In this document: positions 6,057-8,788 of the stretch, one piece after another
Layout: each line of letters begins with the position of its first letter
Position numbering within the stretch: position 1 is the stretch's first letter
NCBI GenBank assembly: GCA_021157555.1
Contig: JAGGWL010000090.1
Location: forward strand, 1 to 8,788
Source: Deltaproteobacteria bacterium
GTDB taxonomy: Bacteria; Desulfobacterota; Desulfobacteria; Desulfobacterales; BuS5
Length of the DNA stretch: 8,788 nt
Direction: 5' to 3'
Notes under the pieces: generated by a model
Seen by the model: the letters and a program-made list of their open reading frames with translations, nothing else
What the model was told of the DNA's origin: nothing
Database searches by the model: none
Translations under genes and position numbers: made by a program

Positions 6057-8788
6057 TGAGTTTTAAAACACACTTGTATATTGGTTTTTTCTGTTTTTTA
6101 ATTCTTGTTTTTTGGGGAGCAAGAGATTCGGCTGTTTCGGCATCAAGCGTTAGGGCAAATGATAGTTTCCCTGCAATTCTTTCACAAATCAGGGTGATAA
6201 TAAAAGACGGCCGCACTAAAAAAGCCTATAAGAAAGCCTATTATAAAAAGATGGTAAAACATCTGATCTTTTTACAGGAAGGCCAGGTTTTTACAGCCAA
6301 AAAATTACAAACCTCCATAGAAGCCTTAAAAGCCTCCAAGCAGTTTCATACTATTCAAACTGAAAGTGAAGCAGGCCTCCAGGGTCTTATCCTGACTTTT
6401 ACCCTGACCCCTTTCCGAAGAATTAAAGATATCCGGATTCAGGGCAATTATCCTCTTTTTAAGCATGAAGTTCTGGATGTAATGACCATTTATGCAGGTG
6501 ATGCTTATGTAAAAGAGGTTCTCTTGCAACAGGCTGGTCTGATATCCGCGCGCTATCTCCAAGAGGGCTATTTTGCGCCTCAGGTTTCTGTGAAGGCAAA
6601 GCAGGATTCTGAAGATGGAAATTATAATGTTTATATTAAAATCAACAAGGGTAGCCACCTTGTTCTTAAAAAACTGAAAATCAAAGGGAATAAGGCTTTT
6701 TCCACTGCTGCCTTAAAACGCAAAATGAGTGTCTGGCGGTCATCTCTTGCCGGAGCATACGGCCGATTCAGTGAATTGCGCTTAAAACGAGATATTAAAC
6801 GCCTGACCGCCTTTTATCGGAAAAAGCATTATCCGGATGTGACCATCAGCCATAAAATTAAAACCAGCACATCTGAAAAGTATCTATCAGTCAGCCTTTC
6901 AATAAACGAAGGTGATCGCTATGGCATCAATTTTAAAGGAAATCACAAATTTTGGGCGATGACTTTGAAAAAAGATCTGACACTTTTTAAAACAGGTAAC
7001 CCTAATGACAGGGGCATTAAAAAAAGTATTAAAAATATCAAAACCCGTTACCGGCAGGCGGGATATTTGTCAACCGGGATCAGGGTTGATGAAAAAAGAG
7101 ATAAAGAAAAAATAGATAAAGAGCAACCAGGAGTATGCAAGGTCTGTTTTTTAATTGAGGAGGGGCCATGTTCCATTGTGGCCTCCGTAAAGGTTGACGG
7201 CAACAAGCAGATTGATCAGAAAACACTAAACGCCCAGATATTGACCAGGTCTCCCAGCCTCTTGCATAAGGGAATTTTTGTACCGGAAATTCTGGATAAA
7301 GACCTCTTTTCCATCAAATCTCTTTATTTAGAACAGGGCTTTTTAAAATCACATATCCAAAAAGAGATTAAATTCAGCGAAGATAAAAAAAATGTTTTTA
7401 TTCAGATTCGGATTGACGAAGGAGTTAAAACTCTAATCTCTTCACTTAAGATAACCGGTTTAAGTGCAGTCTCCACTAAAAAAGCCTTATCAGTGCTAAA
7501 TTTAAAGCAAGGGGCGCCCTTTCGGAAATATATGCTTAGAAACGATGAAAATGCCCTAATGGCTTTGATCTCTGAAAAAGGCTATCCCCATATTAAGGTA
7601 AAAAGCCAGATAATATTTTCCCCGGATAACTCCTCTGTGGATGTGCAATATCAGATTATAGAGGGTCTCCCTGTTAATTTCGGTGAACTTTTTATAAGCG
7701 GCAACCTTAGAACTCGTGATAAGGTCATCCGTAAGGAGTTCAAGATTGCTCCCGGTGAGACATTTTCATTAAAAAAAGTCCACGAAGGTCTGCGCCGTAT
7801 TCGCAATATGGATATTTTTAATTCAGTTCAATTTCAGACCATTGGATTAAAAGAAAATGCTGATGAAGTTAGTTTGTGTGTAGCAGTCGAAGAGCGTAAA
7901 CCCTTTTTTTGTGAGCTTGCCGGTGGCTATGAAAGTGACCGGGGCTGGTTTGGCAGGACTAAAAATGGAGATCATAACCTGCTGGGACTGAATAAAGATG
8001 GCTGGGTTACAGGCGAAGTAAGTGAGACAGGTTTTCGGGTTGAAACCGGAATTACAGATCCCGGGTTTCTTGGCTCCGGGGTTAGATCGGATTTAGATAT
8101 TTTTATTGATCAAAAAGAGGAGTTTAACCAGGATTTCGGCATTCGTACTTTTGGAACATCTTTAGGCTTTTCACGCCGAATGTACAAGTATTTCCATACA
8201 GGTTTAAATTTTCGTTTTGAAAACCGTAAACAATATGCGACCGGTCAAAACAGAGAAGAGGGAGATGCCTTTGACTCCCGCAGCATTTTAGTTGTAACGC
8301 CTTTAATTCGTTATGATTCGCGTGATTCATTTATCCGTCCGCGTCAAGGAATCCTGGCAAATTTTACCCTGGATATATCCAAAGGAATACAAAATTCTAT
8401 GGACGATTTTTCAAAATACTGGCTTGATCTGCGTTTCTACAAAGCCGTCCATGAAAGAGTTACTCTTGCCTGGACGGGCAGAATCGGTCATATTGATCCA
8501 TTTCAGCCTGATAGTAATATTCCTGATGATCAGCTTTTTTTTCTGGGCGGTACTAACACTATCCGCGGCTTTGATGAAAACATGCTCTATTATGACGACC
8601 AAGACGACCCTCTGGGTGGCCGGACAAGCATTAGTACCAGTCTGGAAGCCCGAATTGACATTGGATCTCATTTTGAGCTGACCACTTTTTTTGATACAGG
8701 AAAAATACAGAATATAAAAAACAGCAATCATTTTGACGGATTTCGTTCTTCCATCGGCTGTGGTCTGAGATATATAACTCCCATAGGC
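6056..8788 (+). CDS. Omp85-family outer membrane assembly protein, BamA/TamA-like, with seven POTRA-like repeats (3' end beyond window)
   Basis: This frame stays open for 911 codons to the window edge. It begins with a signal peptide (basic K4, hydrophobic 8-21, likely cleavage after the Ala of AVSA near residue 29). Seven POTRA-like units follow at about 43-118, 120-199, 200-286, 287-370, 371-456, 457-537 and 538-614. Units 2-7 each carry a strand ending in a Gly near the start (IRIQGN, LKIKGN, INFKGN, VKVDGN, LKITGL, LFISGN), and most end in an acid-Gly pair. From about 616 comes the bacterial surface antigen (D15) barrel, with DPGFLGSG (668-675), RYDSRDSFIRPRQG (752-765) and the IRGF lid motif (836-839). 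It stops at GLRYITPIG, so only the last strands are missing. It would sit in the outer membrane and insert barrel proteins with TamB. The ATG overlaps the tamB stop (TAATG), with AGGA at 6039-6042, so translation is probably coupled. BamA has five POTRAs and TamA three, so it could be called either; partnership with tamB favours a TamA role. Confidence 0.92.
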   Translation, partial: MSFKTHLYIGFFCFLILVFWGARDSAVSASSVRANDSFPAILSQIRVIIKDGRTKKAYKKAYYKKMVKHLIFLQEGQVFTAKKLQTSIEALKASKQFHTIQTESEAGLQGLILTFTLTPFRRIKDIRIQGNYPLFKHEVLDVMTIYAGDAYVKEVLLQQAGLISARYLQEGYFAPQVSVKAKQDSEDGNYNVYIKINKGSHLVLKKLKIKGNKAFSTAALKRKMSVWRSSLAGAYGRFSELRLKRDIKRLTAFYRKKHYPDVTISHKIKTSTSEKYLSVSLSINEGDRYGINFKGNHKFWAMTLKKDLTLFKTGNPNDRGIKKSIKNIKTRYRQAGYLSTGIRVDEKRDKEKIDKEQPGVCKVCFLIEEGPCSIVASVKVDGNKQIDQKTLNAQILTRSPSLLHKGIFVPEILDKDLFSIKSLYLEQGFLKSHIQKEIKFSEDKKNVFIQIRIDEGVKTLISSLKITGLSAVSTKKALSVLNLKQGAPFRKYMLRNDENALMALISEKGYPHIKVKSQIIFSPDNSSVDVQYQIIEGLPVNFGELFISGNLRTRDKVIRKEFKIAPGETFSLKKVHEGLRRIRNMDIFNSVQFQTIGLKENADEVSLCVAVEERKPFFCELAGGYESDRGWFGRTKNGDHNLLGLNKDGWVTGEVSETGFRVETGITDPGFLGSGVRSDLDIFIDQKEEFNQDFGIRTFGTSLGFSRRMYKYFHTGLNFRFENRKQYATGQNREEGDAFDSRSILVVTPLIRYDSRDSFIRPRQGILANFTLDISKGIQNSMDDFSKYWLDLRFYKAVHERVTLAWTGRIGHIDPFQPDSNIPDDQLFFLGGTNTIRGFDENMLYYDDQDDPLGGRTSISTSLEARIDIGSHFELTTFFDTGKIQNIKNSNHFDGFRSSIGCGLRYITPIG
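6221..6244 (+). repeat. Imperfect 12-base tandem repeat within the Omp85 gene
   Basis: AAAGCCTAT occurs at 6221-6229 and again at 6233-6241, a 12-base period that encodes the four-residue near-repeat KAYK-KAYY (residues 56-63) in the first POTRA-like unit. It looks like a small in-frame duplication and does not break the gene. It could expand or contract without a frameshift. Confidence 0.5.

Noticed and set aside
8313..8681. A 122-residue plus-strand frame near the window end
   Set aside because: It is an out-of-phase shadow of the Omp85 barrel, whose conserved IRGF and surrounding barrel motifs occupy the true frame.

Overview
The window reads entirely on the + strand. It looks like a chromosomal stretch of a Gram-negative, AT-leaning proteobacterium. 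The clpS-clpA pair is typical of Proteobacteria, and the tamB/Omp85 pair shows an outer membrane. A very long POTRA-repeat Omp85 next to tamB suggests a deltaproteobacterial (Desulfobacterota-like) host, but that placement is inference from gene content, not from a marker gene.

Layout: (1) 1-200, the C-terminal two thirds of ClpS; (2) 218-2479, complete ClpA, the unfoldase ClpS works with; (3) 2480-2558, a short intergenic stretch with a strong sigma70-like promoter overlapped by palindromes containing TGTACA and GTAC; (4) 2559-3080, a compact type II toxin-antitoxin pair, a Phd/YefM antitoxin followed by a RelE/ParE-family toxin that begins with GTG; (5) 3093-6056, a TamB (DUF490/AsmA-like) inner-membrane-anchored bridge protein; (6) 6056 to the end, a BamA/TamA-class Omp85 protein still open at the window edge, with a signal peptide, seven POTRA-like repeats by my count, and most of a 16-strand-type barrel including the IRGF motif.

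How they work together: ClpS delivers N-degron substrates to ClpA, which unfolds them for ClpP (not in this window). TamB and the Omp85 protein would form a translocation and assembly (TAM-like) complex spanning the envelope. The toxin-antitoxin pair sits between these two housekeeping units. It brings its own promoter and operator, and nothing resembling a terminator or a second promoter lies between it and tamB, so the envelope genes may be transcribed at least partly from the autoregulated toxin-antitoxin promoter. tamB also lacks a visible Shine-Dalgarno sequence and starts 12 bases after the toxin stop. This arrangement and the seven-POTRA Omp85 are the points most worth a second look. 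I saw no RNA genes, insertion sequences, CRISPR arrays or attachment sites. No gene-free stretch exceeds about 80 bases.
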